DNA of 64,000 nt from Burkholderiales bacterium (GCA_905339295.1 CAJPFI010000037.1:48630-112629), one strand, 5' to 3'; numbered from the stretch's first letter, positions 1-10,613 are shown. The notes: generated by a model not told the origin, from the letters alone. Translations and numbers: made by a program.

Positions 1-355
1 GCGCTTCCTGCACGACCGTCATCGAGCCGGTGAGAAAGTCGACCGGCACGCCGACGGCGAGGTGCACCTCGCCGATCCGCCACACGGCCTCCGCGTAACG
101 CCCTCCGTAGTCGGACGTGAACACGCTGCCGACCCACGCGCGAAAGGACTCGCGCAGCTGTTCCATGCGACCGGCGAGGAACGGGCGCACGTCGGGCATC
201 GCGTCGAGCCGCGCGTAGAAGCGGTCCGTGACGAAATCGAGCTTCGGCTCGACCTCCCGCGCCGCGGCGTGCAGGACCGCGATGCGCTCCGGCGTGAGCC
301 CGGCAAGGGCCTTCGCGCGTGCAGCCAACCGCGCGTACCCGACATTCTGCGCCAT
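1..355 (-). CDS. Globin-coupled sensor, N-terminal protoglobin domain (partial, runs off left edge)
   Basis: Only the first 118 codons are present; the frame is open to the window edge. The translation starts MAQNVGYARLAARAKALAGL and matches the protoglobin fold of haem-based O2 sensors: a helical N-terminus, FVTDRFYARL at 41-50, a W/F-rich middle (RAWVGSVFTSDYGGRYAEAV) and IGEVHLAVGVP, where H98 is the expected proximal haem ligand. In this family the globin domain is followed by an output module such as diguanylate cyclase, methyl-accepting or kinase, which lies outside the window, so the output is unknown. The ATG was chosen because homologous domains begin close to this point. An FNR-like palindrome lies about 110 bases upstream. 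A stand-alone protoglobin is possible but less common. Confidence 0.75.
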   Translation of the reverse strand, partial: MAQNVGYARLAARAKALAGLTPERIAVLHAAAREVEPKLDFVTDRFYARLDAMPDVRPFLAGRMEQLRESFRAWVGSVFTSDYGGRYAEAVWRIGEVHLAVGVPVDFLTGSMTVVQEA

Positions 356-460
356 TGCCGCGTGTTCTCCGACCCGTGCCGCGTGGCCTCCTCCCGGCGG
401 AACGGTGAGGGCCCAGCCTAGCAGCGCCCGCGCGCCGACGATCGACTTCCACCGGCAACC

Positions 461-474
461 TTGACCTGGATCAG
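461..474 (-). promoter_or_regulatory. FNR/ANR/DNR-like binding site upstream of globin sensor
   Basis: TTGACCTGGATCAG on the plus strand (CTGATCCAGGTCAA in the direction of the globin gene) matches the TTGAT-N4-ATCAA consensus at 8 of 10 positions. A weak -10 candidate, TAGGCT, lies at 415-420 on the minus strand. That would put the site near -60, an activating position for FNR/CRP proteins. Anaerobic control of a globin sensor would make sense, but the regulator is inferred. Confidence 0.4.
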
Positions 475-502
475 AGTTTTCTTGCGCCGCGCGGCGCGCG
501 TG

Positions 503-1375
503 TCACGCGAACAGGTTCAGGACGGCGTCGAGGCCGCCGTGGTCGATCGCATGCGTGGCCTGCGCGCGGACGACGGGCTTCGCGCGGTACGCGATCGAGA
601 CATCCGCCCTGCGGAGCATCGCCACGTCGTTGGCCCCGTCGCCGATCGCCGCGACGAGGCCGCCGCTGCCCGCGTGCCGCGCGCGCATCGTGTCGAGCGC
701 GTCGGCCTTGCGGCCCGCATCGATGATGTCACCGACCACGCGTCCGGTGAGGCGCCCGGACTCGACCTCGAGCACGTTCGACGCGGTGGCATCGAACGCG
801 AGCCGCTCGCGCAACCGCTCGGTGAAGAACGTGAACCCGCCGGAGACGAGCAGCGTCCGCGCGCCAGCCGCGCGTGCCGCCGACAGCAGCGTCTCCGCGC
901 CGGGGGAAAGCACGAGGCGCTCCCGATAGACGGACTCGAGCGCGTCGACGGAAAGGCCGGCCAGGAGCCCGACGCGCCGCGCGAGACTCTCGCGGAAGTC
1001 GATCTCGCCCCGCATCGCGCTCGCGGTGATCGCCGAAACCTGCTCCCGGACCCCCGCGTAGTCGGCGATCTCGTCGATGCACTCGATCGTGATGAGCGTC
1101 GAGTCCATGTCCAGCGCGAGCACGCGCAGGTCCGCGAGGCGCCGGTCCCGCGGCACGATCGCGAAGTCGAGGCCCGCCGACGCACAGGCCTCCCGCACGC
1201 CGTCGTGCCGCGTCGCGCCGCGCAGGCGCCATGCGGACACCGTGGCGCCGGGGCGCGGGACGATCGCCTCGATGGCATCGGGGTCCGCGATCGCCGCGAG
1301 GTGCGCCACGTCGTCGCTCGCGACCGACGCCCCCTGGACGACCAGGTCCACCGTCGCGCCCCGCACGACCGTCAC
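503..1375 (-). CDS. serB: Phosphoserine phosphatase SerB
   Basis: This enzyme hydrolyses O-phosphoserine to serine, the last step of phosphorylated serine biosynthesis, in the cytosol. The protein is 290 residues and has the HAD-superfamily motifs in order: DMDST at 89-93 (Asp89 nucleophile, Asp91 acid/base), LLVSGGFTFF near 180 (motif II Ser), a conserved Lys in the AGRKADAL segment, and GDGANDVAML near 250 (motif III/IV Asp). The N-terminal 85 residues are an ACT-like regulatory part typical of SerB. The start is a GTG in GTGA, overlapping the rnr stop codon by four bases, so translation is probably coupled to rnr. In relatives the gene after rnr is usually rlmB, so this pairing is less usual. 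Confidence 0.92.
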   Translation of the reverse strand: MTVVRGATVDLVVQGASVASDDVAHLAAIADPDAIEAIVPRPGATVSAWRLRGATRHDGVREACASAGLDFAIVPRDRRLADLRVLALDMDSTLITIECIDEIADYAGVREQVSAITASAMRGEIDFRESLARRVGLLAGLSVDALESVYRERLVLSPGAETLLSAARAAGARTLLVSGGFTFFTERLRERLAFDATASNVLEVESGRLTGRVVGDIIDAGRKADALDTMRARHAGSGGLVAAIGDGANDVAMLRRADVSIAYRAKPVVRAQATHAIDHGGLDAVLNLFA

Positions 1376-3564
1376 TTTCGCGGGCGCGGCCGCTGCGGCC
1401 GGTCGCCGCGCGCGAGCGGCTGGGACACCGACGGGTGCGATGCGGATTCGGCGTCGCCGAGCATGAAGTCGATGCGGCTCTGCTCGAGGTCGACGCGCGC
1501 AACGCGGACGCGCACACGGTCGGCCAGCCGGAACACGAGGCCGCTGCGCTCGCCGGCGAGTGCGTGGCGCGACGGGTCGAAGCGGAAGTAGTCGCGCGGC
1601 AGGTCGGTGACGTGGACGAGACCGTCGACGTTGAGTCCGTCGAGCGTCACGAAGATGCCGAAGCTCGCGACGCCGGAGATCGTGCCGTCGAAGGTCTCGC
1701 CGACCTTGTCCTGCATGTAGAAGCACTTGAGCCACGCGACAACGTCTCGCGTCGCGTCGTCCGCGCGCCGCTCGGCGAGCGAGCAGTGGATGCCGAGGTC
1801 GGGCCAGGTCGTGCCGGCCGGCTGGTAGCGCCCGCCCGCGAGCACGGCACGGATCGCGCGGTGCACCAGCAGGTCGGGGTAGCGTCGGATCGGCGAGGTG
1901 AAATGCGCGTACGCCTCGTAGGCGAGCCCGAAGTGGCCGACGTTGTCCGGGCGATAGCGCGCCTGCTGAAGCGAGCGCAGCAGCACCGTCTGCAGCAGGG
2001 CGAAGTCGGGACGGTCGCGGACCCTGTCGAGCAGCTTCGCGTAATCCATTGCCGTGGGCGAATCGCCGCCGGAGAGCGAGAGCGCGCTTGCCGCGAGGAA
2101 CGACTTCAGGAGCTCGAGCTTCTCGGGCGTCGGTCCCTCGTGCACGCGGTAGAGCACCGGGTGCCCGGCCTTCGCGAGGAGGTCGGCCGCGCAGACGTTG
2201 GCGGCGAGCATGCATTCCTCGATGACCTTGTGCGCGTCGTTGCGCGGCGCCGGGACGATGCGCTCGATCTTGCCGTGAGTGTCGAACTCGATCTCGAGCT
2301 CGACCGTGTCGAAGTCGATCGCTCCGCGCTTGTCGCGGCTCGCGTCGAGAACGCGGTAGAGCGCGTGGAGCGCCTGCAGGTGCGGCAGCAGCGCGCGGGC
2401 GCGCTCGCCGGTCACCGTCGACGGGTCGGAGAGCCAGCCCCACACCTCGTCGTAGGTGAGGCGCGCCCGCGAGTGCATCACCGCGGGATAGAACCGGTAG
2501 CGCCGGATCTCGCCGGTCGCGGCGATCTCCATGTCCGCGACCATGCACAGCCGGTCGACCTCGGGCTTGAGAGAGCACAGCTCGTTCGACAGCGCCTCGG
2601 GCAGCATCGGGATCACCCGGCGCGGGAAATACACGGAAGTCGCGCGCTCGCGCGCGTCCTTGTCGATCGCGTCGCCGTCCCTCACGTAGTGCGAGACGTC
2701 GGCGATCGCGACCACCAGGCGGAAGCCCTTGCCCTTCCTCTCGCACCAGACCGCGTCGTCGAAGTCCTTCGCCGTCTCGCCGTCGATCGTCACGAGGGGC
2801 AGCGCGGTCAGGTCGGCGCGATCCGCGCGCTCCGCGTCGAGCACGTGCCCGGGCAGGCGCTTCGCCTGCGCGACGGCGCCCTTCGAGAACGTGAACGGCA
2901 GCGCGTGCTTGCGCAGCGCGATCTCGATCTCGATGCCCGGGTCGGTCGCGCGGCCGAGCGACTCGATCACGCGTGCGATCGGCTCGCGCTCCGCCGTCGG
3001 GTACTCGACGATCTCGACGACGACGATGTCGCCGGCCTTCGCACCGGCGCGGCCGTCCGGCGGCACGATCAGGTCCTGTGCGATGCGGCGGTTCTCGGCG
3101 ACGACGAACCACACGCCGCGCTCCTCGAAGAGCCGGCCGACGACCTCGCGGTGCGCGCGTTCGAGGACCTCGACGATCTCGCCTTCGGGGCGGCCCCGTC
3201 GGTCGGTGCCGGTGACACGCACGCTGACGCGGTCGCCGTGCAGCGCCTTGTGCATTTCGCGCGCGGGCAGGGCGACATCGGGACTGCCCGCGTCGGGGAT
3301 GAGGAACCCGTAGCCGTCCGGGTGGCCCTCGAGCCGCCCGGCGACAACGTCGACCTTCGCCGCGAGGAGGATCTGACCCTTGCGGTTGGCGAGGATCTCG
3401 CCCTTGTCGTGAAGGCGCGCGACCACCTCGTCGAGCGCGGCCCGTGCGCGTCCCTTGACGTCCAGCCGCAGCGCGAGCTCGTCGGGCGCGAGCGGGACGC
3501 CGGCGTCGGCGAGCGCCGCGAGGATCGCCGCGGAGGTCGGGGAGGGGGCCTGTTTCTTTGACAC
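1372..3564 (-). CDS. rnr: Ribonuclease R
   Basis: This is a processive 3'-5' exoribonuclease that degrades structured RNA and acts in rRNA and tmRNA quality control. The 730-residue protein has an N-terminal winged helix (about 10-65), two cold-shock OB domains (DGYGFLIPD), and the RNB catalytic domain with the acidic cluster TAKDFDDAVW. The C-terminal S1 domain (VGETFDGTISGVASFGIFV) is followed by a basic tail ending RPQRPRPRK. E. coli RNase R is longer (813 aa), so some terminal extension is missing. The start is GTG; no good Shine-Dalgarno is seen, and the codon lies inside the -35 box of the opposing tRNA-Leu promoter. It is followed, with overlap, by serB. Confidence 0.93.
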   Translation of the reverse strand: MSKKQAPSPTSAAILAALADAGVPLAPDELALRLDVKGRARAALDEVVARLHDKGEILANRKGQILLAAKVDVVAGRLEGHPDGYGFLIPDAGSPDVALPAREMHKALHGDRVSVRVTGTDRRGRPEGEIVEVLERAHREVVGRLFEERGVWFVVAENRRIAQDLIVPPDGRAGAKAGDIVVVEIVEYPTAEREPIARVIESLGRATDPGIEIEIALRKHALPFTFSKGAVAQAKRLPGHVLDAERADRADLTALPLVTIDGETAKDFDDAVWCERKGKGFRLVVAIADVSHYVRDGDAIDKDARERATSVYFPRRVIPMLPEALSNELCSLKPEVDRLCMVADMEIAATGEIRRYRFYPAVMHSRARLTYDEVWGWLSDPSTVTGERARALLPHLQALHALYRVLDASRDKRGAIDFDTVELEIEFDTHGKIERIVPAPRNDAHKVIEECMLAANVCAADLLAKAGHPVLYRVHEGPTPEKLELLKSFLAASALSLSGGDSPTAMDYAKLLDRVRDRPDFALLQTVLLRSLQQARYRPDNVGHFGLAYEAYAHFTSPIRRYPDLLVHRAIRAVLAGGRYQPAGTTWPDLGIHCSLAERRADDATRDVVAWLKCFYMQDKVGETFDGTISGVASFGIFVTLDGLNVDGLVHVTDLPRDYFRFDPSRHALAGERSGLVFRLADRVRVRVARVDLEQSRIDFMLGDAESASHPSVSQPLARGDRPQRPRPRK

Positions 3565-3586
3565 GGCAGTGAAGGCCTTATAAAAT
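3558..3586 (+). promoter_or_regulatory. Sigma-70 promoter of tRNA-Leu
   Basis: A perfect -35 TTGACA (3558-3563), a 17-base spacer and -10 TAAAAT (3581-3586) place transcription start about 8 bases before the tRNA. This A+T-rich patch stands out in a 70% G+C region. The -35 hexamer overlaps the GTG start codon of rnr on the other strand. Confidence 0.85.
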
Positions 3587-3600
3587 ATTGGGTTCCGGTC

Positions 3601-3685
3601 GCCCAGATGGCGGAATTGGTAGACGCACCAGTTTCAGGTACTGGCGGGTAACACCGTGGAGGTTCGAGTCCTCTTCTGGGCACCA
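3601..3685 (+). tRNA. tRNA-Leu (anticodon CAG)
   Basis: This is an 85-nt cloverleaf. The acceptor stem GCCCAGA pairs with TCTGGGC, with discriminator A and an encoded CCA end. The D-loop contains GGTAGACGC. The anticodon stem CCAGT/ACTGG encloses loop TTCAGGT, giving anticodon CAG, which reads the CUG codon that dominates this genome. A long variable arm marks a class II tRNA, and the T-arm is GGTTCGAGTCC. The gene is transcribed alone from its own promoter, opposite to its neighbours. Confidence 0.97.
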
Positions 3686-3734
3686 CTCCGGGCCGGCCGC
3701 ATCCTGCCGGACCCGACGCCGCCGCAGCACGCCG

Positions 3735-3754
3735 ACGCCCGCTCCCGCGGGCGT
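3735..3754. terminator. Hairpin between tRNA-Leu and the convergent phosphoribosyltransferase gene
   Basis: ACGCCCGC-TCCC-GCGGGCGT is a perfect 8-bp stem with a 4-base loop, lying between the tRNA 3' end and the stop of the opposing gene. The plus-strand tail is only TGTCAT, so a Rho-independent terminator is plausible but weak. It could serve both directions. Confidence 0.45.
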
Positions 3755-3756
3755 TG

Positions 3757-4272
3757 TCATCTGCGCGGGCGCGCGAGGCGTGCGGCGAGTTCGCCGGGGC
3801 GCATCCGATCGTAGATCTCGAAGGGCTGGTGGATCCACGGGCTGTCCGCCAGGTACTCGACGTGGAAGTCGGGCCGGAACGCCGAGCAACCCTTCCACCA
3901 CAGCACCGCGCTCCTGAGCGAGACGATCCGCGGGTGGCGTCTCGGCAACTCGTCCACGACCTTCGCGAGCGTGTGCCCGGAGTCGACCATGTCGTCGACG
4001 AGCAGCACGCGGCTGCCGAGCGTCGGCGAGGTCATCGTCATGTGCTCGGCGATCACGAGGTCGCCGCGCACCGTGCCGCCCTCCGTTGCGTACGAGTGCG
4101 TCGACAGGATCGCGAGCGGCCTCTCGTAGATGCGCGACAGCACGTCGCCGACGCGCAGGCCGCCGCGCGCGATGCAGATGATCTGGTCGAACGCGTAGCC
4201 CGACTCGTGCACGACGAGCGCCAGGCGCTCGATCAGCGCATGGTACTGGTCCCAGCTCACGGTGAGGCTCAT
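3757..4272 (-). CDS. Phosphoribosyltransferase, hypoxanthine/xanthine-guanine type
   Basis: This 171-residue cytosolic enzyme of the type I PRTase fold probably salvages purine bases with PRPP. The PRPP-binding signature VLLVDDMVDSGHTL spans 89-102, preceded by the flexible-loop region STHSYATEGG and by IICIARGGLRVGD near 31. The closest description is the COG2236 Hpt-like family found beside purA in betaproteobacteria; exact base specificity cannot be read from the sequence. It follows purA on the same strand after a 161-base gap that may hold its own promoter (TATGCT/TAGTAT-like sequence near 4393-4402). The start ATG gives MSLTVSWDQYHALIERL, the normal N-terminus of the family. Confidence 0.85.
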   Translation of the reverse strand: MSLTVSWDQYHALIERLALVVHESGYAFDQIICIARGGLRVGDVLSRIYERPLAILSTHSYATEGGTVRGDLVIAEHMTMTSPTLGSRVLLVDDMVDSGHTLAKVVDELPRRHPRIVSLRSAVLWWKGCSAFRPDFHVEYLADSPWIHQPFEIYDRMRPGELAARLARPRR

Positions 4273-4433
4273 GGCGGCGTCGTCCCCCTGCGTCGTTCGT
4301 CCGCGTCGATCCTGCCGCCGCGAGTCGCCGGGCCCGCCGCCTGCCCGCGACGCCCGCCGCGGCGGATCGGCGCTCCCGGTTCGCGACCCGCAGCATACTA
4401 TTCCGGCCGGGCGCGGGGTTGCCGTTCCAGCGG

Positions 4434-6740
<2,307 letters not shown>

Positions 6741-6748
<8 letters not shown>

Positions 6749-6932
6749 GGCGAAGCACCAGGAAGCCGGCCAGCCCGACCGCGATCGACACCAGCCCGAC
6801 GAAACGGATCTGGCCGTCGCTGAGCTCGGTCATGCGCCGGAACGTCTCGCGCCACGCGCGCGGCGCGACGAACGGCATCAGGCCCTCGAGGACCAGCACG
6901 AGCGCGAGCGCCGCCCAGAGGGTGTCCGCCAC
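6741..6932 (-). CDS. DUF2065 (YjeT-family) small inner-membrane protein
   Basis: This 63-residue protein has two predicted membrane helices (about 5-23 and 41-60) joined by a short polar loop, RAWRETFRRMTELSDGQIRF. The sequence pattern LEGLMPFVAPRAWR...RFVGL is typical of the YjeT family, whose genes sit directly after hflC in many proteobacteria. The molecular function is unknown; the position suggests association with the HflKC membrane complex. It starts 18 bases after hflC and overlaps hisZ. Confidence 0.85.
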
Positions 6933-6950
6933 GGCGGGAGCGTACGCGGG

Positions 6951-7844
6951 TTACTTCGCGGCGCCACGCGACCCGTCCCTCCCGGTGTTCTGCCGGAAAT
7001 ACCGGAAGAAGTCGGACGAGGGGTCGAGCACCATCATGTCGTTGCGGCTGCGGAACGTCGCGCGGTACGCCTCGAGGCTGCGGTAGAACGAGTAGAACTC
7101 GGGGTTGATCCCGTAGGCGGCCGAGTAGACGGCCGCCGCCTTCGCGTCGCCGTCGCCCTTGATCTTCTGCGCCTGCCGGTAGGCGTCGGCGAGGACGACC
7201 TCGCGCTGCCGGTCGGCGTCGGCGCGGATCTTCTCGCTCTCGGCGCCGCCCTGCGAACGCAGCTCGTTCGCGACGCGGCGGCGCTCCGACTCCATGCGCG
7301 CGTAGACCGGGCCGAGCACGTCGGGCGGGAGCTCGACGCGCCGCAGGCGCACGTCGACGATCTCCACGCCGATCGACTTCGCGTCGCTGTCGGCCTTCTG
7401 GCGCGTCGTCGACATGATCTGGTTGCGCTGGGTGGAGATGGCCTCGTGCATCGTGCGCTTGTTGAACTCCTCGGCCATGTTGGCGCGCACCGTCTGCGTG
7501 AGGCGGCGGCGCGCCGCCTCCTCGTCACCCTGCACCGAGACGTAGAACCGGCGAACGTCGTTGATCCGCCACAGCACGACGAACTCGACGAGCAGCGGCT
7601 TCTTCTCGGACGTCGTGACGCGGTCGGGCTCGGGAATGTCGAGCGTCAGGTTGCGGCGGTCGAAGTACTTGACGTTCTGCACGACCGGAAGCTTGAAGTG
7701 CAGGCCCGGGTCGGTGATCACCTCGATCACCTCGCCCAGCTGGAACAGGATCGCGGCCTGCGTCTGCGCGACGGTGAACACCGACTGCGACAGCACGAGG
7801 ATCGCGGCGACGACGACGGCGAGGACGGGCATCGTGAACTTCAT
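6951..7844 (-). CDS. hflC: HflC, SPFH-domain subunit of the HflKC complex
   Basis: With HflK, this forms a membrane-anchored periplasmic-side cage that surrounds FtsH and modulates its proteolysis. The 297-residue protein has an N-terminal signal-anchor helix (MKFTMPVLAVVVAAILVLSQ), the SPFH/band 7 domain (TQAAILFQLGEVIEV to about residue 190) and a charged coiled coil (ESERRRVANELRSQGGAESE), with the C-terminal family motif SSDFFRYF. The chosen ATG removes 18 upstream arginine-rich residues and begins 4 bases after the hflK stop, as in other hflKC pairs. Confidence 0.95.
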   Translation of the reverse strand: MKFTMPVLAVVVAAILVLSQSVFTVAQTQAAILFQLGEVIEVITDPGLHFKLPVVQNVKYFDRRNLTLDIPEPDRVTTSEKKPLLVEFVVLWRINDVRRFYVSVQGDEEAARRRLTQTVRANMAEEFNKRTMHEAISTQRNQIMSTTRQKADSDAKSIGVEIVDVRLRRVELPPDVLGPVYARMESERRRVANELRSQGGAESEKIRADADRQREVVLADAYRQAQKIKGDGDAKAAAVYSAAYGINPEFYSFYRSLEAYRATFRSRNDMMVLDPSSDFFRYFRQNTGRDGSRGAAK

Positions 7845-7848
7845 CGCG

Positions 7849-9039
7849 TCAGCCTCCCCGCTCGCGCCGCAGCGCCTCGCGCGACGATCGCTGCGCATCG
7901 ACCGCGGCGGGGGACTCGGACGGCGCGACGACGCGCGGCACGACCGCGGGCATCGCCGGCTCGCCCGCGGCCGGACCCTGCTGCATCAGCTTGTCGAGCG
8001 GCAGGTAGAGCAGGCTGCCGGACTTCGGCTCGACGACCACCTTCGAGCTCGAGCCGAGGACCGACTGCATCATGTCGAGGTAGAGCCGCTCGCGCGTGAC
8101 GCCGGGCGCCTTCTGGTACTCGGCGACGATCTGGCGGAAGCGCGAGGCATCGCCTTCGGACTTCGAGACGACCGACGCCTGGTAGCCCTGCGCTTCCTCG
8201 AGCAGTCGCGCCGCGGCGCCGCGCGCGCGCGGAATGACGTCGTTGGCGTACGCCTGGCCCTCGTTCTTCATGCGCTCGCGGTCCTGGCCGGCCTTCACGG
8301 CGTCGTCGAACGCCGCCTGCACCTTCTCCGGCGGAACGACGTTCTGCAGCGTGACCTTCTGGATGAACACGCCGGTCCGGTATCGGTCGAGCATGTCCTG
8401 CAGGAGCGTCTCGGTGTCGCGGGCGATCTGCTCGCGACCCTCGTAGAGGACGAAGTCCATCTTCGCCTTCGCCGTGACCTCGCGGATCGCGGACTCGGCC
8501 GCCCACGCGACGATCAGGTCGGGCTTGCGGTTGTGGAAGACGTAGTCCTCGGCGTTCTTGATGTTGTACTGGACCGCGAACAGGATATCGATGATGTTCT
8601 CGTCGTCCGTGATCATCACCGCCTCGCGGTCGACGCGGTTCTTCGGCGAGTTGCGGTAGCCGATCTCGATCGTCTTGACCTGCGAGAAGTCGACCAGCTC
8701 GACCGACTCGACCGGGTACGGCAGGTGCCAGCGCGGGCCGGGCTGTGTCGTCTCGGTGAACTTCCCGAAGCGCATGACGACGCCGCGGCGTCCCTCGTCG
8801 ACGATGTAGAACCCGCTCGCGAGCCACACGAGCAGCACGAGCGCGACGAGGAGCCCCACGCCCGACAGCGGCAGGGCGGCGCGCGGGGGCCGCGGCTCGC
8901 CGGGAGGCGCGTCGCCGCTCCCGCGCCGCCCGAACATGTCGGACAGGCGCCGGTTCACGTTGCGCCAGATCTCGTCGAGGTCGGGCGGACCGCCCGAGTT
9001 ACCGCCTCGCTTGCCCCACTGGGGATCGTTGAGCGACAT
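7849..9039 (-). CDS. hflK: HflK, SPFH-domain subunit of the HflKC complex
   Basis: This is the partner of HflC in the FtsH-regulating complex. The 396-residue protein begins MSLNDPQWGKRGGNSGGPPD, the conserved HflK N-terminus, which settles the start over an upstream in-frame ATG. One membrane helix follows at about 57-78, then the SPFH domain (FYIVDEGRRGVVMRFGKF) and an Ala/Glu-rich coiled coil (ARGAAARLLEEAQGYQASVV). The C-terminal tail is Pro/Ala rich. It is followed 4 bases later by hflC and preceded 81 bases upstream by hflX. Confidence 0.95.
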   Translation of the reverse strand: MSLNDPQWGKRGGNSGGPPDLDEIWRNVNRRLSDMFGRRGSGDAPPGEPRPPRAALPLSGVGLLVALVLLVWLASGFYIVDEGRRGVVMRFGKFTETTQPGPRWHLPYPVESVELVDFSQVKTIEIGYRNSPKNRVDREAVMITDDENIIDILFAVQYNIKNAEDYVFHNRKPDLIVAWAAESAIREVTAKAKMDFVLYEGREQIARDTETLLQDMLDRYRTGVFIQKVTLQNVVPPEKVQAAFDDAVKAGQDRERMKNEGQAYANDVIPRARGAAARLLEEAQGYQASVVSKSEGDASRFRQIVAEYQKAPGVTRERLYLDMMQSVLGSSSKVVVEPKSGSLLYLPLDKLMQQGPAAGEPAMPAVVPRVVAPSESPAAVDAQRSSREALRRERGG

Positions 9040-9120
9040 GCTGGTCCGGAGTGTTGCGGGTTGGGTCGCCGGCATCGGCGGCGACGACGTGCCGTGCAGA
9101 TGGGGGCGAAGGTCGGGGAG

Positions 9121-10251
9121 TCAAGGCGCCGCGCCGACCGCCGCGTCCTCGGCGTGCGCCGGGCGCGCCGGGAACCGCTCGGCCAGCGCGGAGACGAACT
9201 CCGCGCAACCCACCCCCGTCAGCGCACTGAGGCGCACGGTGCGAATCGTACCACACGCGTCGCGCTCGACCCCCGGCGCCAGTCCGGTCGCGTCGATCTT
9301 GTTCAGGACGGCCATCCGCGGCACCTGGTCCGCGCCGATCTCGGCCAGCACCCGCTCGACCGCCTCCGCCTGCTCGTCGCGGTCGGGCGCCGAGGCGTCG
9401 ATCACGTGCACGACGAGATCCGCGTCGGCGGCTTCGGCGAGCGTCGCCCGGAACGCGGCGACGAGGTCGTGGGGCAGGTCGCGGAGGAACCCGACCGTGT
9501 CGGACAATACGACCGGGTCGGCGCCGGGGACATGCATCCGGCGCAGCGTCGTGTCCAGCGTCGCGAACAGCTGGTCCGCGGCGTACACGCGCTCGCGCGT
9601 CAGCCGGTTGAAGAGCGTCGACTTGCCGGCGTTCGTATAGCCGACGAGGGCGACCGTGCGCACGCGCGCCCGCTTGCGCGTGCGGCCCTGGACGCCGCGG
9701 CTCACCGCGACGCGGCCGAGGCGCTCCTTCAGGACCTTCACGCGCCGCGTGATCAGGCGGCGGTCGGTCTCGAGCTGCGTCTCGCCGGGGCCGCGCATTC
9801 CGATGCCGCCCTTCTGCCGCTCGAGGTGCGTCCAGCCGCCGACCAGGCGCGTCGACAGATGCGCGAGCTGTGCGAGCTCGACCTGCAGCTTGCCCTCGGC
9901 GCTTCGCGCGCGCTGCGCGAAGATGTCGAGGATCAGGCTCGTGCGGTCGACGACGCGGCAGGCGAGCGCCTGCTCGAGATTGCGCTGCTGGACGCCTGAC
10001 AGCGCGTGGTCGAAGATGACCAGATCCGCTCCGGACGTGTCGCGCAGGCGCGAGATCTCGTCGACCTTGCCGCGGCCGGCGTAGAGCGCGGGATCGGGTG
10101 CGGCGCGGCGGCCGGTCACGCGGCCGACGACGGCCGCGCCCGCGGAGGCCGCGAGGGCGGCGAGCTCGTCCAGGCCCGCGTCGTCCCGTCTGGACCCGAT
10201 CGCGAGCCCGACGATGACGGCGCGCTGGCCGCCGGCCGGGCGTTCGTGCAT
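9121..10251 (-). CDS. hflX: GTPase HflX
   Basis: This is a ribosome-binding GTPase that splits stalled or stressed 70S ribosomes. The 376-residue protein has the N-terminal HflX domain (YAGRGKVDEI at 57-66; DHALSGVQQRNLEQAL near 81) and the family linker GMRGPGETQLETDRR. The G domain has Walker A GYTNAGKS at 204-211, DTVGF (G3) and NKID (G4). E. coli HflX is 426 aa; this protein lacks most of the C-terminal extension. The ATG at MHERPAGG was chosen because everything upstream in frame is low-complexity and overlaps hfq. It sits 29 bases after hfq, the conserved hfq-hflX-hflK-hflC order. Confidence 0.94.
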   Translation of the reverse strand: MHERPAGGQRAVIVGLAIGSRRDDAGLDELAALAASAGAAVVGRVTGRRAAPDPALYAGRGKVDEISRLRDTSGADLVIFDHALSGVQQRNLEQALACRVVDRTSLILDIFAQRARSAEGKLQVELAQLAHLSTRLVGGWTHLERQKGGIGMRGPGETQLETDRRLITRRVKVLKERLGRVAVSRGVQGRTRKRARVRTVALVGYTNAGKSTLFNRLTRERVYAADQLFATLDTTLRRMHVPGADPVVLSDTVGFLRDLPHDLVAAFRATLAEAADADLVVHVIDASAPDRDEQAEAVERVLAEIGADQVPRMAVLNKIDATGLAPGVERDACGTIRTVRLSALTGVGCAEFVSALAERFPARPAHAEDAAVGAAP

Positions 10252-10280
10252 GCGTTCGCGGTCCGGTGCCGATCCGGCGG

Positions 10281-10529
10281 TCAGGCGTCCGGCTCGCCGA
10301 CCTGGTTGTGGTGCGGCATCACGACCGGGCGCGACGGCACGACCGTCGAGATCGCATGCTTGTACACCATCTGCGTCACGGTGTTCTTGAGCAGCACCAC
10401 GTACTGGTCGAACGACTCGATCTGGCCCTGGAGCTTGATGCCGTTGACGAGATAGATCGACACCTGGACGTGCTCCTTGCGGAGCGTGTTCAGGAACGGG
10501 TCTTGTAGCATTTGCCCCTTGTTGCTCAT
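10281..10529 (-). CDS. hfq: RNA chaperone Hfq
   Basis: This Sm-like hexameric RNA chaperone helps sRNAs pair with mRNA. The 82-residue protein contains both Sm motifs: [20 protein letters not shown] (proximal-face residues QDPF at 9-12) and the [16 protein letters not shown] strand, ending with the YKHAIST signature. The C-terminal tail is short ([13 protein letters not shown]), as in many betaproteobacteria, against 102 residues in E. coli. A GGAGAG Shine-Dalgarno precedes the ATG. It lies between der and hflX; an 84-base gap upstream holds a G+C hairpin. Confidence 0.97.
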   Translation of the reverse strand: MSNKGQMLQDPFLNTLRKEHVQVSIYLVNGIKLQGQIESFDQYVVLLKNTVTQMVYKHAISTVVPSRPVVMPHHNQVGEPDA

Positions 10530-10577
10530 CGGTGCTCTCCGAGATTGTTGTCGCGCACCCAGCCGCGTCCGCCCTCG

Positions 10578-10596
10578 CGGGGGGCAGGCCCCCCCG
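10578..10596 (-). terminator. G+C-rich hairpin between der and hfq
   Basis: CGGGGGG-CAGGC-CCCCCCG gives a 7-bp all-G/C stem with a 5-base loop just after the der stop codon. There is no T-run, so it may be a partial or Rho-assisted terminator, or a pause that separates der and hfq expression. Confidence 0.4.
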
Positions 10597-10613
10597 TCGG
10601 TGCGGGCGGTCGA

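Noticed and set aside
19..345. 108-codon Arg/Ser-rich frame at the left edge on the minus strand
   Set aside because: It is out of frame with the protoglobin reading, which has a recognisable fold and runs through the same bases.
1231..3561. Long plus-strand open frame antisense to rnr
   Set aside because: The translation is a low-complexity Arg/Asp/Glu mix and mirrors the codon pattern of rnr; rnr has all RNase R domains.
3601..3685. tRNA-Leu as an integration site for a genomic island
   Set aside because: No integrase, no repeated tRNA 3' end and no composition change next to it; housekeeping genes continue on both sides.
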